From Spirochaetaceae bacterium (GTDB lineage Bacteria; Spirochaetota; Spirochaetia; Treponematales; Rectinemataceae), in assembly GCA_025358255.1 (NCBI GenBank), contig JANYKC010000096.1, forward strand, positions 62,001 through 126,000: a stretch of 64,000 nt of DNA. Reading direction: 5' to 3'. Within the stretch, counting starts at the first letter, position 1. Each line of letters starts with the position of its first letter. The notes beneath the pieces are model-generated. The model made no database searches, was not told the DNA's origin, and was given only the letters and a program-made list of their open reading frames with translations. Both the position numbers and the translations under genes were made by a program. This document shows, piece by piece, positions 16,421 through 26,927 of this stretch.

Positions 16421-16744
16421 ATGGGAAGCGAGGTGCCAATGTTGACCAAGAGCTACTCGAAGAATGGGAAAACCTGCAAAGTCGGTTTCAATCTCCCAGC
16501 CGAAGCCGCGCCGGACGCACGGGCAGTAAATCTTGTCGGTGACTTCAATAATTGGGATCGCGAAGCAACCCGCCTGAAAACCACGGCAAGCGGCGCATGG
16601 GAAGGGACGGTCAGTCTGGAAACGGGGCGTGAGTACCATTTCCGCTACCTGATCAACGGAGAGCGCTGGGAAAACGACTGGAACGCCGACAAATACCAGC
16701 CCTCCCCCTTTGGCGACGTCGATAACTCCGTAGTGATCGTGTGA
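16421..16744 (+). CDS. Stand-alone CBM48/isoamylase N-terminal (E-set) domain protein
   Basis: 107 residues, essentially one early-set domain of the glycogen-branching/AMPK-beta type: VGFNLPAEA, AVNLVGDFNNWD (the signature), YHFRYLINGERWENDW and a C-terminal NSVVIV. No catalytic domain follows; the stop comes 13 bp before the promoter region of the next gene. It probably binds alpha-glucan or acts as a regulatory subunit. Two starts are possible: 16421, leaderless in line with the promoter, or 16439 with a weak GAGGTG; I chose 16421. Confidence 0.8.
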   Translation: MGSEVPMLTKSYSKNGKTCKVGFNLPAEAAPDARAVNLVGDFNNWDREATRLKTTASGAWEGTVSLETGREYHFRYLINGERWENDWNADKYQPSPFGDVDNSVVIV

Positions 16745-16821
16745 ATTTCTCCAATCTTGACAATCTCCAGCAATCTGCGCTTGTATACCTATACCGTTTT
16801 TTCGGTATCAGGAGGATTTTC

Positions 16822-17646
16822 ATGAAAAAGAGCCTTGCGCTCATGCTCGTACTTACGCTTGCCTTCACGGGCATGGCTTTTAGTCAGGTCAAGGCAAAAG
16901 ACGGCATCTATTTTGCCCAGGAGAACGACTTCGCAAAGGATTCCGGCTGGAAGGACCAGGTCCTCGTCACGGTGAAGGGCGGCAAGGTCACCTCGATCCT
17001 CTGGAACGGCGTCTCCAACCTTCCCGGGACCGCCGACAAGCTCACTGCCGTGGCCGCCGGCGGATACCCCATGGTCAAGTTCGGCAAAGCCAAGGCCGAG
17101 TGGGATGTCCAGTCCAAGGCCGTCACCGATTACATCGTGAAGACCCAGGACCTGGCTTTCAGCAAGTTCAAGGCCGACGGCACCACTGACGCCATCTCCG
17201 GCGCGTCCATCCATGTCCAGCCTTTTTTCGCCATGGTGAACAAGGCCCTGGCTTCCGCGGCCGTCCCCAAGGGCATATACGCCAAGAGCGGCTGGTTCTT
17301 CAGCGAGCAGCCTGCCTTTGACGCCCAAACCGGATGGAAGGACTCCGTCCTCCTCACGGTGGTGAATGGCAGCATAGTCGATGTGCTCTGGAATGGCACG
17401 AACAAGGACGCCAAGGTCAAGTCCAAGCTCGTGGAAGCCCTGGCAGGCCGGTATGGCATGGCCAAGGCGGCCAAGCTTGGAGAGTGGAACGTCCAGGCAA
17501 AGGCTGTCCAGGACGCCATCGTCAAGGCACAAGACCCCTCCAAGATCGCCATCAAGGCCGATGGAACGTCTGACGCCATCTCTGGCGCCTCCATCCACGT
17601 GACCGCGGTATTCCTGGCTATCGACGCCCTCAAGGCCGCGCGCTAA
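16822..17646 (+). CDS. Secreted protein with two tandem FMN-binding-like domains
   Basis: 274 residues from the ATG at 16822, with GGAGG 6 bp upstream. Signal peptide (KKSLALMLVLTLAFTGMAFS). The mature part is two ~120-residue repeats: each has GWKD.VL.TV..G.....LWNG, W.VQ(S/A)KAV.D.IVK and ends with ADGT(T/S)DAISGASIHV. The DAISGAS block fits the Dxx(S/T)GA(T/S) motif that ApbE flavinylates in RnfG/NqrC-type domains, and the fold resembles the COG4939/FMN_bind group. Whether flavin is bound is inference. Possible TTGACA at 16757 upstream; followed by a strong terminator. Confidence 0.75.
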   Translation: MKKSLALMLVLTLAFTGMAFSQVKAKDGIYFAQENDFAKDSGWKDQVLVTVKGGKVTSILWNGVSNLPGTADKLTAVAAGGYPMVKFGKAKAEWDVQSKAVTDYIVKTQDLAFSKFKADGTTDAISGASIHVQPFFAMVNKALASAAVPKGIYAKSGWFFSEQPAFDAQTGWKDSVLLTVVNGSIVDVLWNGTNKDAKVKSKLVEALAGRYGMAKAAKLGEWNVQAKAVQDAIVKAQDPSKIAIKADGTSDAISGASIHVTAVFLAIDALKAAR

Positions 17647-17670
17647 TCGACCGACTTTCCTTGAAGACTG

Positions 17671-17700
17671 GGGCCATCCTTTAAAAGGATGGCCCTTTTT
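17671..17700 (+). terminator. Rho-independent terminator
   Basis: GGGCCATCC-TTTAAAA-GGATGGCCC followed by TTTTT, 25 bp after the stop of the FMN-binding-like gene. Confidence 0.85.
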
Positions 17701-17762
17701 ATCGTGCGGTCCATTGGCTTTCCACTAGATGTTGGGCGGGCCCTGGCAAGGGGCGGATCCGG

Positions 17763-17792
17763 TTGGCTGTGGAAGAGGGGACATGCTAGAAT
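17763..17792 (+). promoter_or_regulatory. Promoter of gamma carbonic anhydrase gene
   Basis: -35 TTGGCT (17763-17768), 18-bp spacer, extended -10 TGC-TAGAAT (17787-17792). Leader of ~22 nt with AGGAGG. Confidence 0.6.
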
Positions 17793-17820
17793 CGCTGCTA
17801 GCTACAGGAGGACTCCAGCG

Positions 17821-18354
17821 ATGATCCATGACTTCAGGGGACATAAACCTTCGATACACGAGACCGCATTTGTGGCATGGAACGCGGAGGTCCTGGGCGA
17901 GGCAAGCCTGGGCGAAGGCTCGTCGGTGTGGTTTGGCGCCATAGTCCGGGCGGACATCGCGAAAATACACATAGGGCGCGAAAGCAATGTCCAGGACGGC
18001 ACTGTTGTCCATGTTGACCGCGGGATAGATTGCATGGTCGGCGATGGCGTGACGATCGGACACCGCGCCGTGGTCCATGCCTGCACCGTCGGGGACTACT
18101 GCCTCATCGGCATGGGCGCGGTCATCCTCGACCGGGCGGAGATTGGCAGCGAAAGCATTGTCGGCGCGGGGGCCCTTGTCACCCAAGGCAAGAAATTCCC
18201 GCCAAGGTCCATGATCCTGGGCAGCCCTGCCAAGTGGGTCCGCGAACTCACTCCCGAAGAGATCGAGGGCCTCCACTCTCACGCGGCCACCTACGCCCGA
18301 CTGGCCAAGGAGACCAAGCATGAGCTCGAGGGTGGCGAAGGCAAGCAAGGCTAA
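17821..18354 (+). CDS. Gamma carbonic anhydrase family protein (YrdA/PaaY-like)
   Basis: 177 residues from the ATG at 17821 with AGGAGG 9 bp upstream; an upstream ATG in the same frame lies before the promoter and is excluded. Left-handed beta-helix hexapeptide repeats cover about residues 12-140 (VLGEASLGEGSSVWFGAIVRAD, IGHRAVVHACTVGDYCLIGMGA). Zinc ligands of the gamma class are visible: His in VVHVD, and the pair in GHRAVVHAC. A C-terminal helix caps the barrel. It may hydrate CO2 or be a relative without that activity, as is often found for YrdA. Confidence 0.85.
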   Translation: MIHDFRGHKPSIHETAFVAWNAEVLGEASLGEGSSVWFGAIVRADIAKIHIGRESNVQDGTVVHVDRGIDCMVGDGVTIGHRAVVHACTVGDYCLIGMGAVILDRAEIGSESIVGAGALVTQGKKFPPRSMILGSPAKWVRELTPEEIEGLHSHAATYARLAKETKHELEGGEGKQG

Positions 18355-18379
18355 ACCCGGGCTCCCGGCGCTCCGATAG
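18352..18379 (+). promoter_or_regulatory. Possible sigma-28 promoter
   Basis: TAAA (18352-18355, including the stop codon of the preceding gene), 16-bp spacer, TCCGATAG (18372-18379; 6 of 8 matches to GCCGATAT/A). Same spacing as the flgM promoter. Confidence 0.35.
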
Positions 18380-18445
18380 TATAAGCAGGCCCGCGCGGGG
18401 AAACGACGCGTCATCGTCGGAACCCGGCACGGAAGGAGCGCATGC

Positions 18446-18640
18446 ATGAAGCAGTTCGCCATCAAGAGCGCAGGACAGGACCCTTCCCTCCTCGAGCTGT
18501 TGGATGAGACCGAGGGCGGATTCTATGTCCGCATCGTCCACCGCCATGAAGACTGGGAGGACATCACCGAGGAATTCCTTTCGAGGGACCTTTTTGACAC
18601 CTGCCTCAGGACCGGTTATATCGCGGAACTTTCCGCCTGA
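18446..18640 (+). CDS. Small conserved protein of unknown function
   Basis: 64 residues, start ATG with GGAAGGAG upstream. Acidic, no signal peptide or helix for the membrane. Core: LLDETEGGFYVRIVHRHEDWEDITEEFLSRDLF, which looks like a small alpha/beta fold. I recall nothing beyond similar short hypothetical proteins in spirochaetes. It stands alone between the carbonic anhydrase gene and the convergent atp operon, and a sigma-28-like sequence precedes it. Confidence 0.65.
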   Translation: MKQFAIKSAGQDPSLLELLDETEGGFYVRIVHRHEDWEDITEEFLSRDLFDTCLRTGYIAELSA

Positions 18641-18705
18641 AGCGACGGAAACCTAGGATGAAACCGCGCGCCGGACAAGCCCCTGTGGCTTGCCGACGCG
18701 GGGGC

Positions 18706-18748
18706 AATGAAAACGCCATCCCGGCAAGGCCAGGATGGCGTCTTCATT
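18706..18748. terminator. Convergent terminator at the end of the atp operon
   Basis: 16-bp arms with one mismatch (18706-18721, 18733-18748) and an 11-base loop. It serves the atp operon (minus) and the 64-residue gene (plus); the minus strand reads into TTTTC within the descending arm. Confidence 0.65.
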
Positions 18749-18773
18749 GGCGCTGGGAAAGAGGGAATTCCCC

Positions 18774-19193
18774 TCAGGCGCTGCGCTTGGCCGTGGCAGC
18801 CGCCACGGTTGCGAGGCGGGTCCGGGCCCTGGCAGCCGCATAGCGGACCCGGGTGAGTTCCCAGGACATCGTGCCGTCGACCAGGCGCTTCTCCGCGCGT
18901 TCAAGCGCTTCCTCCGCGCGCTTCTTGTCGATCTCGACCGCCCATTCGGCGGCGTCGAGGAATATCTGCACCTTGGTCTGGGTGATGGTCACGAATCCTT
19001 CCGCGGCGGCGGCGTATTTGTTCCCGTCGGGCCCCCTTACCTGGAGGACGCAGGGAACGACCGGAGCCGCGATGGGTTCGTGCCCCGCGAGGACGACGAT
19101 TTCTCCATCGTCGGTCCGGAAGAGGATCGATTCGACCTCGCCGGCATAGAGCCTCCGGTAGGGCGTCAGGATATCCAAGCGGTAGAGCGGCAC
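18774..19193 (-). CDS. atpC: F1F0 ATP synthase epsilon subunit
   Basis: 139 residues. N-terminal beta-sandwich (LYRLDILTPYRRLYAGEVESILFRT; then DGEIVVLAGHEPI) and a C-terminal helical hairpin rich in Arg/Ala (EEALERAEKRL to the end). Part of the central stalk; the C-terminal helices may inhibit ATP hydrolysis. Last gene of the operon, 12 bp after atpD. Confidence 0.95.
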   Translation of the reverse strand: MPLYRLDILTPYRRLYAGEVESILFRTDDGEIVVLAGHEPIAAPVVPCVLQVRGPDGNKYAAAAEGFVTITQTKVQIFLDAAEWAVEIDKKRAEEALERAEKRLVDGTMSWELTRVRYAAARARTRLATVAAATAKRSA

Positions 19194-19205
19194 GGTGGGA
19201 GCCTC

Positions 19206-21486
<2,281 letters not shown>

Positions 21487-21488
21487 GG

Positions 21489-23000
21489 TTAGCCCGCCTT
21501 CCTGTGGCCCTTGAATTCCTCGAGGACGGTCTTGAGGGCCGCCTCGCTTTCGGGAGTCAGCTCCCCGGACCCCGTGAGCTCCTTGATGAGGTCGGCGTTC
21601 TTGTACATGAGGCTCTTGAGCATGCTGTCGAGGGCATGCCGGACCTCATCCATCTTGTAATCCTGGAGGTAGCCGTTGATGGCCGCGTACAGGATCATGA
21701 TCTCCACGCCGAGAGGATAGGGGGCGTATTGCGATTGCTTGAGGATCTCGGTGAGGCGCTTGCCATGGGCCAGGCGGTCCTGGGTAGCCTTGTCGAGGTC
21801 GCTGCCGAACTGGGCGAAGACCGCGAGCTCGCGGAACTGCGCCAGGTCGATGCGGAGGCGTCCGGCGATCTTCCTGACCGCCTTGGATTGGGCCGCGCCG
21901 CCCACGCGGGAGACGGAGAGGCCGACGTCGATGGCCGGCCGGATGCCGGAATAGAAGAGCTCGCTGTCCAGGAATATCTGCCCGTCCGTGATGGAGATGA
22001 CATTCGTCGGGATGTAGGCGGAGATGTCCCCTCCCTGGGTCTCGACGATGGGGAGGGCGGTGATCGAGCCGCCGCCGTTCTCGGGGGAGAGCCGGGCCGC
22101 GCGTTCGAGGAGGCGCGAATGCAGGTAGAACACATCGCCCGGATAGGCTTCCCGTCCCGGCGGCCTGCGAAGGAGGAGGGAAAGGGCGCGATAGGCGACC
22201 GCGTGCTTGGACAGGTCATCGTACACGACGAGCACATCCTTGCCCTCGTCCATGAAGTACTCCGCCACGGCGCAGGCCGAATAGGGGCAGAGGTACTGTA
22301 GGGAGGGGGAGTTCTTCGCGGTGGCGGCCACGACGATGGTGTAGTCGAGGGCGCCGTACTTGCGCAGGGTCTCGACGACCCCGGCTGTCGTGCTCGCCTT
22401 CTGGCCGATCGCGGCATAGACGCAGATGACGTTTTGGCCCTTCTGGTTGATGATGGTGTCCAGGGCGATGGCCGTCTTGCCTGTCTGGCGGTCCCCGATG
22501 ATGAGCTCGCGCTGGCCGCGGCCCACGGGCACCATGGCGTCGAGGGCGAGGATGCCCGTCTGGAGGGGCACCGTGACGCTTTTCCTGGCCAGGACCCCTG
22601 GCGCCGTGCGCTCGACGGGCATGGCCTTGGCGGAGGCGACGGCGCCGAGGCCGTCCAGCGGCGCGCCCAGCGGGTCGACCACGCGGCCCAGCAAGCCGGG
22701 GCCGGAGGGGATCTCGGCGATCCGCCGGGTCCTGCGCACGGTCTCGCCTTCACGGACGCCCGACTCCTTCGAGAAGATGACGCATCCCACGTCGTCCTCG
22801 TCAAGGTTCATGGCCATTCCCATGGCGCCCGACTCGAATTCGAGGAGTTCGCCATAGACGCAGGAGTCGAGGCCGTAGACCCGGGCGATGCCGTCGCCCG
22901 TCTGTACGACCGTGCCCACCTCGTCACGGGATGGCCTGTCTTCGAATTTTCCGATGCGCTCAAGGAGGATGCTCGTCACTTCGTCGGGCTTCCGCTCCAT
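21489..23000 (-). CDS. atpA: F1F0 ATP synthase alpha subunit
   Basis: 503 residues, full length. P-loop [11 protein letters not shown] (about 170) with the alpha-specific Gln, [13 protein letters not shown] (about 270), and the arginine finger region [13 protein letters not shown] (about 365). Regulatory, non-catalytic nucleotide-binding subunit. Start ATG 12 bp after atpH. Confidence 0.98.
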   Translation of the reverse strand: MERKPDEVTSILLERIGKFEDRPSRDEVGTVVQTGDGIARVYGLDSCVYGELLEFESGAMGMAMNLDEDDVGCVIFSKESGVREGETVRRTRRIAEIPSGPGLLGRVVDPLGAPLDGLGAVASAKAMPVERTAPGVLARKSVTVPLQTGILALDAMVPVGRGQRELIIGDRQTGKTAIALDTIINQKGQNVICVYAAIGQKASTTAGVVETLRKYGALDYTIVVAATAKNSPSLQYLCPYSACAVAEYFMDEGKDVLVVYDDLSKHAVAYRALSLLLRRPPGREAYPGDVFYLHSRLLERAARLSPENGGGSITALPIVETQGGDISAYIPTNVISITDGQIFLDSELFYSGIRPAIDVGLSVSRVGGAAQSKAVRKIAGRLRIDLAQFRELAVFAQFGSDLDKATQDRLAHGKRLTEILKQSQYAPYPLGVEIMILYAAINGYLQDYKMDEVRHALDSMLKSLMYKNADLIKELTGSGELTPESEAALKTVLEEFKGHRKAG

Positions 23001-23012
23001 TCCTAACCTCGC

Positions 23013-23570
23013 TTAATCCCGGCCCGTTTCAAGGGGGCGGGAAAGTTCCTGCCTGAGTCTCTTGAGACGGCCCGCTGTAGACCAGTCGTAGCGGACGGAT
23101 CCCGTCCGCAATATGAATCCACCCAAAAGGGCGGGATCTTGAGATACCCGGATCACCACGTCGCGCGCGCCCAACGCCTTTTTCCAGGCCTTGCCGATGC
23201 CATCCAGCGATGGCTGCGAAAGGGCCCGCGCGGAAACGATGTCCATCCTGACAATGCCCCTTTCCCGATCCAGGATTGACCGGAAGACCACCGCTATGGC
23301 CGGGACAAGGAGGACCCTCCGTTTTTCGACCAGGAGGTCGGCGAACCGGGCGAAGAGCCTCGCTGATTCGGGCTTGCCCCCTTCGAAAAGGGAAGCCAGC
23401 ACTTCAGTGCGGGAGGCCATAGGCACGGCAGGGTCGAGGAAGAAGGCCTCGCCTTCGCCGCCAAGCGCCTCGGCCAGGCGTTCAAGGGCGATGGCCGCGC
23501 GGTCTCGGGAATCCTCGTCCGTCAGTGCCCTGAACAGGGCATTGGCCCAGGCGCGCCTGCCGTCAGCCAC
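23013..23570 (-). CDS. atpH: F1F0 ATP synthase delta subunit
   Basis: 185 residues, divergent as is usual for delta. N-terminal helical bundle (WANALFRALTDEDSRD) and a C-terminal domain with DPALLGGFILRTGSVRYDWS, the family block G(G/L)xxxxxGxxxxDxS. It links F1 to the b stalk. Overlaps atpF by 8 bp. Confidence 0.93.
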   Translation of the reverse strand: MADGRRAWANALFRALTDEDSRDRAAIALERLAEALGGEGEAFFLDPAVPMASRTEVLASLFEGGKPESARLFARFADLLVEKRRVLLVPAIAVVFRSILDRERGIVRMDIVSARALSQPSLDGIGKAWKKALGARDVVIRVSQDPALLGGFILRTGSVRYDWSTAGRLKRLRQELSRPLETGRD

Positions 23571-24051
23571 GATTCACCTGAAGGCCGCGGATGAAGGCTT
23601 CCGCCTCCGAAAGGTCGTCGGCGCTGCCCAGGGACCTTCCCGCCACGCGGGAGGCCGCGGCCATGGCCAAGCCGGCGACTTCCGAGGACAGCTCGTCGTG
23701 GGCACGGCGCACCTCGAATTCGGCGCGTTCCTCGGCGCGATGCCTGATCTCGACGCTGTCCGCTTCGGCGCGGGCGACGATGGCCTTGTATTCGGCCTTG
23801 CCCCGATCCTCCGCTTCCTTGACCAAGGCCTCGGCCTCCCGTTCGGCTTCCGCCAGGAGGGTCTCGTAGCGCCTCTTGAGCTCCTCGGCGACGCCCCTTG
23901 CGGTGGCCGCGCCGTCGAGCTCTTCCCTGACCTTGGCGGCCCTTGTCTCCATGAATTTCTTCATGGGCTTCCAGAGCAAGCGCTTCAGGACGAAGTAGAG
24001 GATGGAGATATTGATGATCGTAATGAAGAAGGTGACTCCGAAACTGAGCAC
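23563..24051 (-). CDS. atpF: F1F0 ATP synthase b subunit
   Basis: 162 residues from a GTG start. One N-terminal membrane helix (about 4-22, GVTFFITIINISILYFVLKR), then LLWKPMKKFMETRAAKV and a long charged coiled coil (about 35-150). Peripheral stalk. Only one b-type gene is present, so a homodimer is likely. Confidence 0.95.
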   Translation of the reverse strand: MLSFGVTFFITIINISILYFVLKRLLWKPMKKFMETRAAKVREELDGAATARGVAEELKRRYETLLAEAEREAEALVKEAEDRGKAEYKAIVARAEADSVEIRHRAEERAEFEVRRAHDELSSEVAGLAMAAASRVAGRSLGSADDLSEAEAFIRGLQVNRG

Positions 24052-24090
24052 GGGCCTATCCCTCCAGCCTTGTGAGGCGCACCGTTCCCG

Positions 24091-24315
24091 CTACTTGAAC
24101 AGGAGGAGGAGGCCGACGACAAGGCCGTAGATGGCGGTCGCCTCGGAGAGGGCAATGCCGATGAGGAAGACCCCGTTGATCTTGCCGCTCACCTCAGGTT
24201 GCCTGGCGACGGCTTCGGCCGCCTTTCCGGTGGCGATACCGACGCCTATCCCGCCGCCGATACATGAGATCATTGCGATTCCGGCGCCGATAAGTGCTGC
24301 GGATTGTGCATCCAT
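24091..24315 (-). CDS. atpE: F1F0 ATP synthase c subunit (proton type)
   Basis: 74 residues, two helices joined by the polar loop ARQPE. The ion-binding carboxylate is the Glu in [12 protein letters not shown] in helix 2. Helix 1 has GIGVGIATG and lacks the Gln that Na+-binding c subunits carry at this place, and Glu is followed by Ala rather than Ser/Thr. This favours H+ coupling. The ring size cannot be read from sequence. Confidence 0.96.
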   Translation of the reverse strand: MDAQSAALIGAGIAMISCIGGGIGVGIATGKAAEAVARQPEVSGKINGVFLIGIALSEATAIYGLVVGLLLLFK

Positions 24316-24327
24316 GTCATTTTCCCC

Positions 24328-25071
24328 CTATTCGATTGCCTCGGCGATATAAACCGTCGAGAGGAAGCTGAACACGACGGCCTGGATGAGGCCATCGAAA
24401 AGATCGAAATACAGAGCCATGATGGGCGGAAGGCCCACGGGAACGATGATCTCGATGAGTTGCATGATGATGAAAGCCGCGAGGATGTTGCCGAAAAGCC
24501 GCAAGGTGAGCGAGAGCGGCTTGACGATGTACTCGAGGAGGTTGAAGGGAAGCATCATCGGCAGGGGCTTGATGAGGGTCTTCAGGAAACCGATGGGACC
24601 ATGATACCTGAAGTTGGAGAAGACCACCACCGTCATCGTGATGATGGCGAAGGCCGCGGTGACGTTGATGTCCCTCGTGAGGGGCTTGATCGTGAAGAAA
24701 GGCTCGAAACCGAAGCCCCCGATCGGCGTGAGGAGGGGAAGGAGGTTGGCGGTCACGAGGAAGAGGACAATGGTCCCGATGAAGGGCGCGTATTTCTTCC
24801 CGTGATGGCCCATGTAGTCGGTGGTGAAGCTGTCCGCGAATCCGATGAAGAACTCGACAAAGACCTGGACGCCGGCCGGGATCATCTTGAGCCTTCGCGT
24901 GACGATGATCGAAAAGCCGATGAGGATGGCCATGACGACCCAGGTCGTGATGACGGTGTCCGAGATGTCGATGGAAAGGCCGAAGGCATGGATCGTGAAG
25001 GCCACCTTGATGGCGATGGCCTCGGTTATGCGCTCGCCGATGGTGGCGGCGCCTTCGTGGGCTCCTGTCAT
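24328..25071 (-). CDS. atpB: F1F0 ATP synthase a subunit
   Basis: 247 residues from the ATG at 25071, which overlaps the atpI stop (ATGA); longer frames upstream are shadows. Five to six membrane helices. The essential Arg is in PLSLTLRLFGNILA (about 170) and the final helix AVVFSFLSTVYIAEAIE is typical. Forms the ion half-channels against the c ring. Confidence 0.97.
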   Translation of the reverse strand: MTGAHEGAATIGERITEAIAIKVAFTIHAFGLSIDISDTVITTWVVMAILIGFSIIVTRRLKMIPAGVQVFVEFFIGFADSFTTDYMGHHGKKYAPFIGTIVLFLVTANLLPLLTPIGGFGFEPFFTIKPLTRDINVTAAFAIITMTVVVFSNFRYHGPIGFLKTLIKPLPMMLPFNLLEYIVKPLSLTLRLFGNILAAFIIMQLIEIIVPVGLPPIMALYFDLFDGLIQAVVFSFLSTVYIAEAIE

Positions 25072-25460
25072 GCGGCTGACTCCTTCGAACTGCGGCTGGC
25101 CAAGATGACCGTCGCACGGGAAAACGCCAGGAAGGTGGCGGCCATCGGTCCCGCGAGGGCAGAGGCGGCGGCCCAGGGAAGAGCCGTCTTGTCGTGGCTT
25201 CCCACGACATAGAGGCAGACCGCGATGGCGGCCAGCGAGGCCATCCAGCCCGAAAAAGCCAGGATGCCGGCCATGCCGAAGGAACCGATGGCGGCCGAGA
25301 AGGAAGCCATGCACAGGTAGCGGACAAAGGCCAAGGCGGCCACGATGACGGCGACGGCGGCTGCCCGGGGAGACGAGAAAACGGCCGCGGCGACGACGAC
25401 AAGGACATGGAGGAGGATAAAGAGCGCCTTCGCCTTGACCTCGACAGCTGGACTCCGCAC
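25068..25460 (-). CDS. atpI: AtpI-like membrane protein
   Basis: 130 residues from a GTG at 25460, which has GGAGG 7 bp upstream; a longer TTG-started frame would place the SD inside the gene. Four hydrophobic helices. Sequence similarity to AtpI/Uncl is weak by eye, but position directly before atpB with a 4-bp overlap supports a role in c-ring assembly or Mg2+ handling. Confidence 0.65.
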   Translation of the reverse strand: MRSPAVEVKAKALFILLHVLVVVAAAVFSSPRAAAVAVIVAALAFVRYLCMASFSAAIGSFGMAGILAFSGWMASLAAIAVCLYVVGSHDKTALPWAAASALAGPMAATFLAFSRATVILASRSSKESAA

Positions 25461-25518
25461 GGCTTCTCCTCCCTTTATCAAAGGATTCTCGCTAAAAAAG
25501 GGTCAGAATACAAGAAAA

Positions 25519-26031
25519 CTAGTCCTTGAAAAAGAAATCATCCTTGAAATACTTGCCCAATACCTCATTTGACATCTTTTCGCCACGCCTCAGCCGGAGG
25601 AAGGTCTCCTCGAGGAAGCCCTTGGTCAAGTAATAGGAACCGAGCATGAAGAAATCCGCCACCTGGTCGGCGGCGTCCATGAGGGCGTAGATCCGATGGG
25701 CTCCCTCGAGGTCCTCCTCCGCTACCAGGTACTCGACCACGGCCTTGCGGTCCTGGGATAGCGCCATCGTGAGTTCGGATACCGAGATGCCCAGCGCGCA
25801 GTATTCCTTGCCTACCATGACAAAAAACGCGCCTATCTCGTTCTTGTCCGCTTCCTTCTCGAACCAGCGGCCGAGCTTCCTCACGATCTCCTCGTGGAGG
25901 GAAAGAAGCTCGGAGTCGGAGAGGCTGTTGAAGGACTTCAGGTTCTGTGCGGCCTTGATCTTGGAAAGCCAGCGCTCTCCAAGTTCACGAGCCGAGCCCG
26001 AAATGATGGCTTCAAGGCTTCGAAGAAGCAT
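25519..26031 (-). CDS. Helical protein resembling the RsbRD N-terminal (RsbT co-antagonist) domain
   Basis: 170 residues, start ATG with GGAGG 4 bp upstream. All-helical, charged, no membrane segment: LGERWLSKIKAAQ near the start, LHEEIVRKLGRWF, then DAADQVADFFMLGSYYLTKGFLEE. The layout recalls globin-like RsbRD-N sensor domains, but without an attached STAS or kinase domain; that identification is tentative. It lies between the hydrolase and the atp genes in one apparent operon (15 and 58 bp gaps). Confidence 0.55.
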   Translation of the reverse strand: MLLRSLEAIISGSARELGERWLSKIKAAQNLKSFNSLSDSELLSLHEEIVRKLGRWFEKEADKNEIGAFFVMVGKEYCALGISVSELTMALSQDRKAVVEYLVAEEDLEGAHRIYALMDAADQVADFFMLGSYYLTKGFLEETFLRLRRGEKMSNEVLGKYFKDDFFFKD

Positions 26032-26046
26032 GTGACCTCCCCTTTC

Positions 26047-26802
26047 CTACCGTAGGCTTGCGAGAATTCGATTCATGAGGCCCAAAGCCTCTTCTATGAC
26101 GGCGCTCCGCTGGACAGCGAAGGCCACTGAGGGGATGCCGTCCCCGTCTTGAAGTCCGTATTCGGCAAACTGGGCATGGGTGCCGCCTGCGATCTCCACA
26201 TAGCGGGTGTTTGATGGCAGGAGGCGGCGGGCGGATCGGACCTTTGCCGGGGTGGCAAGGCCGTCATTCGAGGCCGAGATGCTGAGGACCGGCAGGGTAG
26301 AGGCCGAAAGATCGCTGCCGCCACCCGGGTAGGACGCCAAAAGCAGGAGACCAGCGATGCCAAAGGGCTTCGATGCGCAATAGCCGGCGGCCATTGCCCC
26401 CCCAAGGGAATGCCCGCCGAGGACCCAGGCTTTCACCTCGGGCTGGGCCTTGATGGCGACCTGGGCTTTGGATGGGGCGAAAACGGCGAAATTGAGGGGG
26501 AAAGCCACGATGACCACGGTGAATCCTGCCCTCGCGAGGGCTTGCCCGAGATATGCGTAGGCTTCGGGCGGAACCCGCGCGCCTGGATAAAAGACCATGC
26601 CCAAAGCCGAAGGACCGCCCTGTGGCGAGAACACCCAGCCGTAGCTGCGTCGCTCAACGCCCACAAGGTTGTCCGCTTTGAGGAGGGAGGGATCCGTCGT
26701 CGCCACCGCCGGTCTCACGTACCAAGCGAAGGCGACAAAGAGCAGGGCAAGAATGAGGACAGCGATGAGTGGACCTGGCTTGCCGAGGCGGGCAGTTTTC
26801 AT
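26047..26802 (-). CDS. Alpha/beta hydrolase, membrane-anchored or secreted
   Basis: 251 residues from the ATG at 26802. N-terminal hydrophobic helix (about 10-28, PLIAVLILALLFVAFAWYV) as uncleaved anchor or signal. Catalytic triad candidates: Ser in GGHSLGGAMA (about 130), Asp in SASNDGLAT (about 185), His in GGTHAQF (about 215). This matches the alpha/beta-hydrolase_5/dienelactone-like group. The substrate is unknown. First gene of the transcription unit leading into atpI; the atp operon may have an internal promoter I did not recognise. Confidence 0.8.
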   Translation of the reverse strand: MKTARLGKPGPLIAVLILALLFVAFAWYVRPAVATTDPSLLKADNLVGVERRSYGWVFSPQGGPSALGMVFYPGARVPPEAYAYLGQALARAGFTVVIVAFPLNFAVFAPSKAQVAIKAQPEVKAWVLGGHSLGGAMAAGYCASKPFGIAGLLLLASYPGGGSDLSASTLPVLSISASNDGLATPAKVRSARRLLPSNTRYVEIAGGTHAQFAEYGLQDGDGIPSVAFAVQRSAVIEEALGLMNRILASLR

Positions 26803-26814
26803 CAGTACCAAGAG

Positions 26815-26841
26815 AGTATAGCTTAAGACCTTGTGTGTCAA
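26815..26841 (-). promoter_or_regulatory. Promoter of hydrolase (and possibly atp) operon
   Basis: Minus strand: -35 TTGACA (26836-26841, perfect), spacer of only 15 bp, -10 TATACT (26815-26820). The ATG is 12 bp after the -10 and there is no Shine-Dalgarno. Confidence 0.45.
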
Positions 26842-26854
26842 ATCGGAACGAATC

Positions 26855-26883
26855 TTTCGCCGTGCCCGAATTTCTGGTATTAT
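26855..26883 (+). promoter_or_regulatory. galK promoter
   Basis: -35 TTTCGC (26855-26860, weak), 17-bp spacer, extended -10 TGG-TATTAT (26878-26883). Leader ~38 nt with AAGGAG. Confidence 0.45.
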
Positions 26884-26927
26884 CCTCAAGGAGTATCGGC
26901 GCCGTCGTTACCCCAAGGAGAGAAGGG

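Noticed and set aside
24317..25408. 363-codon minus-strand frame across atpB and atpI
   Set aside because: Shadow frame; its product is His/Arg/Pro-rich low complexity and atpB/atpI in other frames are clear.
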